This document shows positions 1-6,700 of a stretch of DNA of 39,742 bases, piece after piece. The position numbers and the translations under genes were made by a program. This DNA comes from Clostridiaceae bacterium (GTDB lineage: Bacteria; Bacillota; Clostridia; Oscillospirales; Acutalibacteraceae), in the NCBI GenBank assembly GCA_030530095.1, contig JAUMVO010000015.1:1-39742 (forward strand), in the 5' to 3' direction. Below the pieces are notes generated by a model. The model saw only the letters and a program-made list of their open reading frames with translations, ran no database searches and had not been told where the DNA came from. Numbering within the stretch: the stretch's first letter is position 1; every line of letters begins with the position of its first letter.

Positions 1-80
1 GCCGTACGGCGGTCCCCCTCCCTTTGACAAGGGAGGCTGGTGCCATATCAGGCTTCCTGCCAGATAAACTCCGATTTATC
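1..80 (+). repeat. Partial copy of the 206-bp palindromic repeat (right end)
   Basis: This is the right-hand part of the repeat found complete at 16141-16346 and 26306-26511. It begins inside the GCC-GTAC-GGC hairpin, continues through CCTCCCTT/AAGGGAGG (stem of 8, loop TGAC), and ends with GATAAA-CTCCGA-TTTATC at 63-80. That end hairpin is the reverse complement of the TCGGAG-loop hairpin at the left end of the other copies. The left half lies outside the window. No coding content. Confidence 0.75.
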
Positions 81-145
81 AACTCATAACTTGCGAAGCA
101 ATCATAACTCATAACTCATAACTTGCCGCAGGCAATCATAACTCA
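63..145 (-). repeat. Short hairpin array with CATAACT spacers
   Basis: Small hairpins are separated by a constant spacer: GATAAA/TTTATC (63-80), TTGC-GAA-GCAA (91-101) and TTGCC-GCA-GGCAA (123-135), with one to three copies of an ATAACTC-type spacer between them. Read on the minus strand, the sense strand of the adjacent transpeptidase gene, the first small hairpin becomes TTGC-TTC-GCAA. That is the same hairpin found in the arrays at 32625 and 39660. The spacer then reads AGTTATGA, where the other arrays have AGTGAAAT. The array follows the transpeptidase stop codon by a few bases. Confidence 0.65.
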
Positions 146-149
146 ATCC

Positions 150-1220
150 TTACCACGGATTGTTCGGGTCGGGGTCGGTCGGATCCCAGCCCCTGCGCGA
201 ATCGTTGACGTCGATTTTAATCGGTGTGGGTTTGCCGAGCGGTTCTGCGGCCGAGCTGTCGTAAACCTTGACGGTTGTGCCGTCGGGACAGTTTTCGTAA
301 ATCCATTTTGCGTCCGCCACGCAAAGCCTTACACAGCCTGCAGAAGCAGCCTGTCCGAGCTTGTTGTACTCCTCATATTCGAGGTTGGACGGTGACTGCG
401 AAAAATACGGAACGGAGTGGAAAAGTATGCTGCCGTTAAATCTCGAAATGTACTGACCGTAAACTCCGCCCGTGAGTTGACGCCATCTGCTTCTTGCGGG
501 CTTGCCCTGCTGAGCGCCTATCCGGAAGGTGCCAAGCTCTGTCTTGCCGTTAAGACCTACCGAGCAGACCATGGCCTTGATCGGCTTTGTGTGATTGCCG
601 TTTTCGTCCTTGCCGTAAATTATGACAAGATTCTGCGTGCGGTTGACCGTAATATAGTACGGACTGCTTTTATTTGTGTCGGTGTTCGTGTTCTGGGGTG
701 CTGCGGCGGTTTCGTTTTCGCTCCGCAGGTATTTCGTATTACCCGAGCAGTAGCCCGCCTTGCCCTTGTAGTCAACTCTGAGCCAGCCGTTGGAGCATTT
801 GCCTGTTACGGTAACCTCGTCGTCCTTTTCAAACTTGCCGATTATATTGTCGCTGACGCTCGCGTCGGGTGAGCTTCTGACGTTCAACTCCTCGTTGGCG
901 TACATTGTAGCCGAGTAGTCGGTAACCTCGAATTCAAGCGCCTTTGCCGTCGTGCTTTCGGTCGAAGCTTCTTCGGTTTCAGCCTCTTCGCTCGTAGGCT
1001 CATCGCTTACGGTTTCGACCGCAGTCTGCGAAACGGTATTGTCAACGGGTTGGGCGTTTTTCTTATCGTTACTGTGCTTGACTATCATCGCCACGCCCGC
1101 AATTACAAGTATCGCGAGAAGGCAGGCAACAATGATAAGAAAATTCCTTTTTTCTTTTTGCTGCTGCTTGTTCTGCGGATTGCGAACGGAATAGTTGTTG
1201 TTGGGGGAATATTGCTTCAT
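150..1220 (-). CDS. L,D-transpeptidase (YkuD family) with SH3 domain
   Basis: Predicted membrane-anchored or secreted enzyme that forms 3-3 crosslinks in peptidoglycan or attaches partners to it. The 356-residue protein has a charged N-terminus, one membrane segment (about residues 27-47), a Thr/Glu-rich linker, a bacterial SH3-like domain with the LNVRSSP motif, and a C-terminal YkuD domain. The catalytic signature is a His in FHSVPYF followed by ASAGCVRL; the nucleophile is Cys296. The C-terminal tail is Pro/Asp-rich. I chose the ATG at 1220, which has GGAGATG about 7 bases upstream, over an in-frame ATG 21 bases earlier. The gene is divergent from the PAP2 operon and shares a palindromic promoter region with it. 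YkuD proteins may also be lipoprotein-type or toxin-linked enzymes, but the membrane segment and SH3 domain favour a cell-wall role. Confidence 0.9.
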   Translation of the reverse strand: MKQYSPNNNYSVRNPQNKQQQKEKRNFLIIVACLLAILVIAGVAMIVKHSNDKKNAQPVDNTVSQTAVETVSDEPTSEEAETEEASTESTTAKALEFEVTDYSATMYANEELNVRSSPDASVSDNIIGKFEKDDEVTVTGKCSNGWLRVDYKGKAGYCSGNTKYLRSENETAAAPQNTNTDTNKSSPYYITVNRTQNLVIIYGKDENGNHTKPIKAMVCSVGLNGKTELGTFRIGAQQGKPARSRWRQLTGGVYGQYISRFNGSILFHSVPYFSQSPSNLEYEEYNKLGQAASAGCVRLCVADAKWIYENCPDGTTVKVYDSSAAEPLGKPTPIKIDVNDSRRGWDPTDPDPNNPW

Positions 1221-1253
1221 TTTGACATCTCCAATCCTCACAATGCTATATAT

Positions 1254-1281
1254 AGTATATATTAAAATCGAAAATTGTCAA
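1254..1281 (-). promoter_or_regulatory. Promoter of the L,D-transpeptidase gene
   Basis: On the minus strand, TTGACA (1276-1281) and TATACT (1254-1259) are separated by 16 bases. The -10 lies in one arm of a 16-bp perfect inverted repeat (1253-1268 with 1315-1330). The other arm holds the -10 of the divergent promoter. This is a close match to the vegetative sigma-A consensus, seen by eye only. Confidence 0.65.
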
Positions 1282-1300
1282 ACAAAAGCACAAAAATAGA

Positions 1301-1329
1301 TTGAAAGTATATTAATTTTAATATATACT
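1301..1329 (+). promoter_or_regulatory. Promoter of the PAP2–FGGY–ADH operon
   Basis: TTGAAA (1301-1306) and TATACT (1324-1329) are separated by 17 bases. The predicted start is about 20 bases before the ribosome site of the PAP2 gene. The -10 region is the mirror image of the one used by the divergent transpeptidase gene. Confidence 0.65.
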
Positions 1330-1359
1330 AAAAGTTAAGAGTAATTTGGGGAGAGAGCT

Positions 1360-1857
1360 ATGAACCGGGATTTATACAGAAAAATAAGCAGACCGTTCCG
1401 AAAGAACAAACAGACGGTGCAGTTTGTGCGGCTTCTCAACCTCGCGCTTACGGGGCTGGTTTACGTCGCCTATCCCGCGCTGATGCTGTATGTGCTGATT
1501 TTCAGCCGAGAGCATTTCTGGCGCGCGCTGATTGTACCGGGCAGTATGTTCGTTTTCGTCAGCGGACTGCGGAAGGTTATCGACCGTCCGAGACCGTACG
1601 AGGCGCTTGAATTCAGGCCGCTTCTCGTCAAGGAAAAGCAGGGTGAGTCGATGCCCAGCCGCCACATTTTCTCGGTGTTTGTTATAGCGATGACCTTTAT
1701 GTACGTCTTCGGCGCGGGCGCATCGGTTCCGTTCTTTGTTATCGGAGTTGTAATGGCGCTTCTGCGGGTTATCGGCGGCGTGCATTATCCGTCGGACGTG
1801 CTTGCGGGCGCGGCGATAGGAATTGTTTCGGGTATATTAGGATTTTACGTTATATGA
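1360..1857 (+). CDS. PAP2-family membrane phosphatase
   Basis: Small integral-membrane phosphatase of the phosphatidic-acid phosphatase type 2 superfamily, probably acting on a lipid phosphate such as undecaprenyl pyrophosphate or phosphatidate. Its 165 residues contain the three family motifs in order: KVIDRPRP (motif 1, around residues 71-78), MPSRH (motif 2, about 100) and RVIGGVHYPSD (motif 3, about 138). The acid-base and nucleophile histidines are present. Four to five hydrophobic segments are visible. The ATG at 1360 is preceded by GGGGAGAGAG. It is first in an operon; the next start is 9 bases past its stop, and the stop overlaps the next ribosome site. The exact substrate cannot be read from the sequence. 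A diacylglycerol-kinase-like gene three genes downstream fits a lipid role. Confidence 0.85.
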   Translation: MNRDLYRKISRPFRKNKQTVQFVRLLNLALTGLVYVAYPALMLYVLIFSREHFWRALIVPGSMFVFVSGLRKVIDRPRPYEALEFRPLLVKEKQGESMPSRHIFSVFVIAMTFMYVFGAGASVPFFVIGVVMALLRVIGGVHYPSDVLAGAAIGIVSGILGFYVI

Positions 1858-1866
1858 GGTGTAATT

Positions 1867-3438
1867 ATGGATTTTAAGAAAACAAGCTTAGGCATTGAAT
1901 TCGGCTCGACGCGCATCAAGGCGGTGCTCATAGACGAGCAGTCAAACCCGATAGCCTCGGGCAGCTATACCTGGGAAAACAGATTTGAAAACGGCGTGTG
2001 GACATACAGCCTTGACGACATTTTCACGGGACTTAAAACCTGCTACAAGGAGCTTAAAAAGGACGTCGCGGACAAGTTCGGCGTAACCCTCAGCGAGGTC
2101 GGCTCTATGGGCATTTCGGCGATGATGCACGGCTACGTCGCGCTTGACGAAAACAACGAATTGCTCGTTCCCTTCCGCACGTGGAGAAATACAATCACCG
2201 CCGAATCGAGCGCGATACTGACGCGCGAGCTCGGCTTCAACATTCCGCAGCGCTGGAGCGTTTCGCACCTCTATCAGGCAATACTGAACAAAGAGGAGCA
2301 TCTTCCGCGCCTTAAAAGACTTTCCACCCTCGCGGTGTATATTCACCTGCTTCTGACGGGCGAATTCGTCGCGGGCGTAGGCGAGGCAAGCGGTATGTTC
2401 CCGATTGACTCAAATACAAATAATTACGATACCGAAATGATGGCGAAATTCGACTGGCTCGCAACCGAAAAGGGTTACGATTTCGATATGAGAACGCTTT
2501 TCCCGAAGGTACTTGTCGCGGGTGATAACGCAGGCTCACTCACCGAAGCTGGCGCGAAGCTTCTCGACCCCGACGGCGACCTGAAAGCCGGTATTCCGCT
2601 TTGTCCTCCCGAGGGTGATGCGGGCACGGGCATGGTTGCCACGAACAGTATTAAGGTGAGAACGGGCAACGTTTCCGCGGGCACGAGCATCTTTTCAATG
2701 GTTGTACTCGAAAAGGCGTTAAGCCGCGTATATACTCAGATAGATATGGTCACCACTCCTGCGGGCAAGCCCGTTGCGATGGTACACTGCAACAACTGCA
2801 CGGGCGACATTGACGCGTGGGTTAAGATTTTCGGCGAGGTGCTCGGCGAAGCGGGCGCAGATATTCCGAAGTCAAAGCTTTATGACCTGCTCTATTTCAA
2901 GGCGCTTGAGGGTGACAAGGATTGCGGCGGTGTGGTTTCGTTCAACTATATTTCGGGCGAGCCCGTTTCGGACCTTACCGAGGGCAGACCGCTTATGCTC
3001 AGAACTCCCGACGCAAAATTCAATCTCGCAAACTTTATGAGAAACGAGCTTTATTCCGCCTTTGCCGCGCTTAAAAACGGCAACGATTTACTATTTAAGA
3101 ATGAGGGCGTTTCGCTCGAGAGCATTTCGGGACACGGCGGAATTTACAAGACCGAGGGCGTAGGCGCAAAAATAACCGCCGCCGCTCTCAATACAAAGGT
3201 TACGGTTATGAAAACCGCGGGCGAGGGCGGCCCGTGGGGTATGGCTATACTCGCGGCGTATATGCTTAATAAGTGTGAAGGCGAAACCCTTGACAGCTAT
3301 CTTGAAAACAGAGTTTTCGCAAACGCCGAAAGCGCGACCGTTGAACCCGACGAAGCCGATGTAAAAGGCTTTGAGGAGTATATGAAGCTTTACAATAAGG
3401 CGCTTGCCGTTGAAAAAGCGGCAACGGAGAACGTGTAA
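1867..3438 (+). CDS. FGGY-family carbohydrate kinase
   Basis: ATP-dependent sugar kinase of the ribulokinase/xylulokinase superfamily, 523 residues, the usual size. The N-terminal phosphate-binding motif GIEFGSTRIKAVLID is near residues 9-23. The catalytic aspartate is D251 in CPPEGDAGTGM. The C-terminal half has the second ATPase-fold domain (GEGGPWGMAILAAY). GAGGTG lies 6-9 bases before the ATG and overlaps the end of the PAP2 gene. The sugar cannot be deduced: there is no isomerase, epimerase or sugar transporter nearby, unlike typical xyl or ara loci. A role on a polyol or an unusual ketose is possible, given the alcohol dehydrogenase at the end of the operon, but this is only inference. 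Confidence 0.85.
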   Translation: MDFKKTSLGIEFGSTRIKAVLIDEQSNPIASGSYTWENRFENGVWTYSLDDIFTGLKTCYKELKKDVADKFGVTLSEVGSMGISAMMHGYVALDENNELLVPFRTWRNTITAESSAILTRELGFNIPQRWSVSHLYQAILNKEEHLPRLKRLSTLAVYIHLLLTGEFVAGVGEASGMFPIDSNTNNYDTEMMAKFDWLATEKGYDFDMRTLFPKVLVAGDNAGSLTEAGAKLLDPDGDLKAGIPLCPPEGDAGTGMVATNSIKVRTGNVSAGTSIFSMVVLEKALSRVYTQIDMVTTPAGKPVAMVHCNNCTGDIDAWVKIFGEVLGEAGADIPKSKLYDLLYFKALEGDKDCGGVVSFNYISGEPVSDLTEGRPLMLRTPDAKFNLANFMRNELYSAFAALKNGNDLLFKNEGVSLESISGHGGIYKTEGVGAKITAAALNTKVTVMKTAGEGGPWGMAILAAYMLNKCEGETLDSYLENRVFANAESATVEPDEADVKGFEEYMKLYNKALAVEKAATENV

Positions 3439-3439
3439 T

Positions 3440-4555
3440 ATGAAGATTAAAATGGTCGCGCCGTGCATCTTCGGTCTCGAAGGCCTCGTCAGCGACGAAT
3501 TAAAGAAAATGGACGCCGAAAATGTGCTTGCCGAAAACGGCAGAGTGTTCTTTGAGGGCGACGAAAATATTTTAGCCAGAGCCAATATCGGCTCTCGTTA
3601 CAGCGAGAGAATATATATCGATGTCGGCTCGTTTGAGGCTCACTCGTTCGAGGATTTGTTTCAGGGAACGAAGGCTCTGGAATGGGAGCAGTGGCTGACA
3701 AAATACGACGAATTTCCCGTCAAGGGCTATTCGGTGAATTCCGATCTGTTCAGCGTGCGCGACTGTCAGGCGATTATCAAGAAGGCGGTTGTCGAAAGGC
3801 TTAAAGCTGTCTATCATACCGACTGGTTTGAGGAAACGGGCGCAAAGCATCAGATTGAGTTTTCGATAATCAAAAATCAGGTGCATCTGCTCATAGATAC
3901 AACGGGCAACGGACTGCACAAGCGCGGTTACCGTCCCGTGGCGAACGACGCGCCCCTGAAGGAAACTCTTGCGGCGGCTATGTGCAGCCTTTCACGGCTT
4001 CGCCCGTATCACACGCTCTACGACCCTATGTGCGGCTCGGGCACGATACTCATTGAGGGCGCGATGCTCGTTCACAACATAGCGCCCGGCGTCAACCGCA
4101 ATTTCTCGGCGGAACGCTTTGAACAGATTGACAGCAAAGTCTTCGACGAGGAAAGAGAGAGGGCAAAATCCCTCGTCATAACCGAAAGCGATTTCCACGC
4201 TTACGGCTCCGATATTGATAAGGGCGCGCTTGAAATCGCAAGGCAGAACGCCGTGCGTGCGGGCGTGAGCGATTACATAGACTTAAAGCGTGCGGACGTC
4301 AAGGACTTTTCGCCCGTCACCGATAGGGGAACGGTAATCTGCAATCCGCCGTACGGCGAGAGAATGCTCACCGATAAAGAGGTCTGCGAGCTTATAAAAA
4401 CGCTCGGAAGGGTGTTCGAGCAGCGTCACGGCTTCAGCTACTCGATTATCAATCCGCAGGAGGACTTCGAGGAGTATTTCGGACGCAAGGCGGACAAGAG
4501 ACGCAAGCTTTACAACGGCATGATAAAGTGCCAGCTTTATATGTATTTCAAATAG
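3440..4555 (+). CDS. THUMP-domain class I RNA methyltransferase (RlmL/YpsC-like)
   Basis: S-adenosylmethionine-dependent methyltransferase of the family that makes N2-methylguanosine in 23S rRNA (RlmL N-terminal half, Bacillus YpsC). Of its 371 residues, about 45-160 form the THUMP RNA-binding region and the rest the Rossmann methyltransferase. The catalytic NPPYGER motif begins at N302. A further SAM-pocket sequence, YDPMCGSGTILIEGA, is near residue 193. The start is the ATG at 3440, one base past the kinase stop; upstream in-frame codons would overlap the kinase gene and lack a ribosome site. Like other Gram-positive homologues it lacks the RlmK domain fused in enterobacteria. The exact target nucleotide is inferred from the family. 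Confidence 0.87.
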   Translation: MKIKMVAPCIFGLEGLVSDELKKMDAENVLAENGRVFFEGDENILARANIGSRYSERIYIDVGSFEAHSFEDLFQGTKALEWEQWLTKYDEFPVKGYSVNSDLFSVRDCQAIIKKAVVERLKAVYHTDWFEETGAKHQIEFSIIKNQVHLLIDTTGNGLHKRGYRPVANDAPLKETLAAAMCSLSRLRPYHTLYDPMCGSGTILIEGAMLVHNIAPGVNRNFSAERFEQIDSKVFDEERERAKSLVITESDFHAYGSDIDKGALEIARQNAVRAGVSDYIDLKRADVKDFSPVTDRGTVICNPPYGERMLTDKEVCELIKTLGRVFEQRHGFSYSIINPQEDFEEYFGRKADKRRKLYNGMIKCQLYMYFK

Positions 4556-4567
4556 GGGGAAATGAAA

Positions 4568-5503
4568 ATGAAATACGTTTTTATTCTTAATTCTGCAGCC
4601 GGAAAGGGCAAGACAGCAAAGGAATTTATCCCGAAGGTTGAGGCTTATCTTGCCGCACATCCCGAGCTTGACGCCGAGCTGTATCTGACTAAATTCGGCG
4701 GAGACGCGAAACAGTATACCGAAAAGCTTGCCTACACGGGCGAGGACATTACGTTTTTCGCCTGCGGCGGCGACGGCACGCTCTGGGAGGTTATCAACGG
4801 CGCGTATAAATACAAAAATGCAAACGTCGGTATAATCCCGCTCGGCTCGGGCAACGATTTCGCGAGAATACTCGGCGACCGCGAGAAGCTTCAGGACATT
4901 GACGCTCAGGTCAACGGCACAATTACTCAGTTCGACTTGATTAAGGCGGGCGACAAGGTTGCCATCAGCCAGTGTTCCATGGGCTTTGATGCCGAGGTCT
5001 GCGCGGATCAGGCAAATATGAAAAAGATACCCGGCGTCAACGGCGAGTTCGCATATACGGTTGCTCTGTTTCACTGCATGATGCGCCGCTTCGGCGGTGA
5101 CTTCACCGTAAAGGTTGACGACAAGGTTATCTATGAGGGCAAGACGATTTTTGCCCTTTGCGCAAATTCACGCTGGTACGGCGGCGGCTATATGGGCGCG
5201 CCCAAGGCGATACTTGACGACGGCCTTCTTGACTGCATACTTGTACGCAAGGAATTCGGAAGAATCAAGCTTGCGACACTTGTCAACGAATACAAGCGCG
5301 GCGAGCATCTTTCATGGCCCTACACCCAGTTCGTAAGGGGCAAGAAGATGCAGATTATCTCGAAAAAGCCCGCTTCGGTCAACGTTGACGGCGAGTGTGA
5401 GACGGTTACCGAATCGACCTTTGAGGTGCTTGAAAAGGCAATCAATTTCGTGATTCCGACCACTTCGGACTACTTTGAGAAAAAGGCTGCAGGGGAGTAC
5501 TGA
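4568..5503 (+). CDS. Diacylglycerol kinase-family lipid kinase
   Basis: Member of the DagK/YegS/BmrU lipid kinase family, 311 residues from this start. The N-terminal catalytic domain contains NSAAGKG (about residues 8-14), the nucleotide-binding CGGDGTLWEVING (about 64-76) and PLGSGNDFAR (about 93-102). The C-terminal domain has the usual beta-rich sequence. The likely reaction is phosphorylation of diacylglycerol or a related lipid alcohol, the reverse of what a PAP2 enzyme does. An ATG also occurs at 4562, but AGGGGGA ends only 1 base before it, so the ATG at 4568 is better placed. It follows the methyltransferase by 12 bases and is followed 1 base later by the dehydrogenase. Confidence 0.85.
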   Translation: MKYVFILNSAAGKGKTAKEFIPKVEAYLAAHPELDAELYLTKFGGDAKQYTEKLAYTGEDITFFACGGDGTLWEVINGAYKYKNANVGIIPLGSGNDFARILGDREKLQDIDAQVNGTITQFDLIKAGDKVAISQCSMGFDAEVCADQANMKKIPGVNGEFAYTVALFHCMMRRFGGDFTVKVDDKVIYEGKTIFALCANSRWYGGGYMGAPKAILDDGLLDCILVRKEFGRIKLATLVNEYKRGEHLSWPYTQFVRGKKMQIISKKPASVNVDGECETVTESTFEVLEKAINFVIPTTSDYFEKKAAGEY

Positions 5504-5504
5504 T

Positions 5505-6617
5505 ATGGATTTTAATTTCAATATGCCCGTCCGCGTGATAGGCGGCAAGGGAGCAGTGAAAAACCATAAGGAAATATTCAGCTACTACGGCAGAAGCTGT
5601 CTTATAGTCTGCGGCGAAGGCTCCGCAAGATTAAGCGGTGCGCTGACGGACCTTAAAGCAGTGCTTGACGAGCTTGAAATTACCTACGGCGTATTTGATA
5701 CGATTACTCAGAATCCGAAAACCGAGGACTGCGTTGCCGCAGGCAAGGCGGCAAGGGATTATTCTGCAGAATTTATAGTCGGTATCGGCGGCGGCAGTCA
5801 GCTTGACGCGGCGAAGGCTGCGGCGGTCTATGCTTCCAACAAGCATCTTGAAGCCGACGATATCTACACTCAGCCGCTTATGCTTCCGCCGTTGCCCGTT
5901 ATTCTTATCGGCACTACCGCAGGCACGGGCAGCGAGGTTACGGGTGTCAGCGTGCTGACGAAATGCGACGGCAAAAAGGAAAGCGTTTCGGGCGACAACT
6001 ACTACGCCAAGGTTGCATTTGCCGACCCGACTTACACCTATTCCGTTCCGTATCATTTCACCGTTTCTACGGCGGTTGACGCGTTTTCGCACGCGGTTGA
6101 GAGCCTGTTTTCGAATAAGGCTGACAGTATTTCGCGAGAGTTTGCCAAGGCGGCAATTCCCGTTATCTGGGACGGGCTCAAGTTCTTTTATGAGAATTCC
6201 GCACTGCCGACCGATGCCATGCGCGACGAGCTTTATTACGCTTCGCTTTACGCGGGTATGGCGCTCAATATCACGGGCACCTGCTTCCCGCACACCGTCG
6301 GTTACGTGCTGACCGAGAATTACGGTATGCCTCACGGCTTCGCCTGCGGCGCGTTTTTGCCCGCGTTTGTCAGACGCGCTCTTGAGTTCAGAAACGCCGA
6401 AGCCACGCATTTTCTCTCGGGGCTGGGCGTGAGCATTTTCGAGTTCGAAAGCATTATAAATGCGCTTGTCGATACTAGTAAAATATCAATGACCGCCGAG
6501 CAGATTGAACAGTTCACGGAGCCGTGGCAGAATGTAAAAAACTTCACAAACACTCCCGGCTCGTTTGACAAGAACGACGCAAAAGCTCTGCTTGAGGAGC
6601 TGTTCTTAAGAAATTAA
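5505..6617 (+). CDS. Iron-containing alcohol dehydrogenase
   Basis: NAD(P)-dependent group III (iron) alcohol dehydrogenase, 370 residues, normal length. The N-terminal nucleotide-binding domain has GIGGGSQLDAAKA near residues 93-105. The helical C-terminal domain has the metal ligands: Asp and His in STAVDAFSHAVES, then His in CFPHTVGY and His in GMPHGFACG. The start ATG at 5505 has AGGGGAG 7 bases before it; an in-frame upstream extension would run into the kinase gene. Last gene of the operon. Substrate unknown: the family includes butanol, lactaldehyde, 1,3-propanediol and glycerol dehydrogenases. No terminator is obvious, and the next gene has its own promoter. Confidence 0.88.
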   Translation: MDFNFNMPVRVIGGKGAVKNHKEIFSYYGRSCLIVCGEGSARLSGALTDLKAVLDELEITYGVFDTITQNPKTEDCVAAGKAARDYSAEFIVGIGGGSQLDAAKAAAVYASNKHLEADDIYTQPLMLPPLPVILIGTTAGTGSEVTGVSVLTKCDGKKESVSGDNYYAKVAFADPTYTYSVPYHFTVSTAVDAFSHAVESLFSNKADSISREFAKAAIPVIWDGLKFFYENSALPTDAMRDELYYASLYAGMALNITGTCFPHTVGYVLTENYGMPHGFACGAFLPAFVRRALEFRNAEATHFLSGLGVSIFEFESIINALVDTSKISMTAEQIEQFTEPWQNVKNFTNTPGSFDKNDAKALLEELFLRN

Positions 6618-6628
6618 ACGACAATATA

Positions 6629-6657
6629 TTGTAAAAATAATATTATTGTGATATAAT
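6629..6657 (+). promoter_or_regulatory. Promoter of the PBP–ruvX operon
   Basis: TTGTAA (6629-6634) and a perfect TATAAT (6652-6657) are separated by 17 bases, in an AT-rich stretch 44 bases before the PBP start codon. Confidence 0.6.
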
Positions 6658-6700
6658 AACTATTTGAGAAAATTTATTCCCGCTAACGGAGGTATTCTTT

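Noticed and set aside
81-145. CRISPR-like repeat spacing
   Set aside because: Units are 7-10 bases with hairpins as inserts, spacers are not unique 30-mers, and there are no cas genes.
5475-5504. Upstream in-frame start for the alcohol dehydrogenase
   Set aside because: It lies inside the lipid kinase gene and before the AGGGGAG ribosome site; ATG at 5505 fits.
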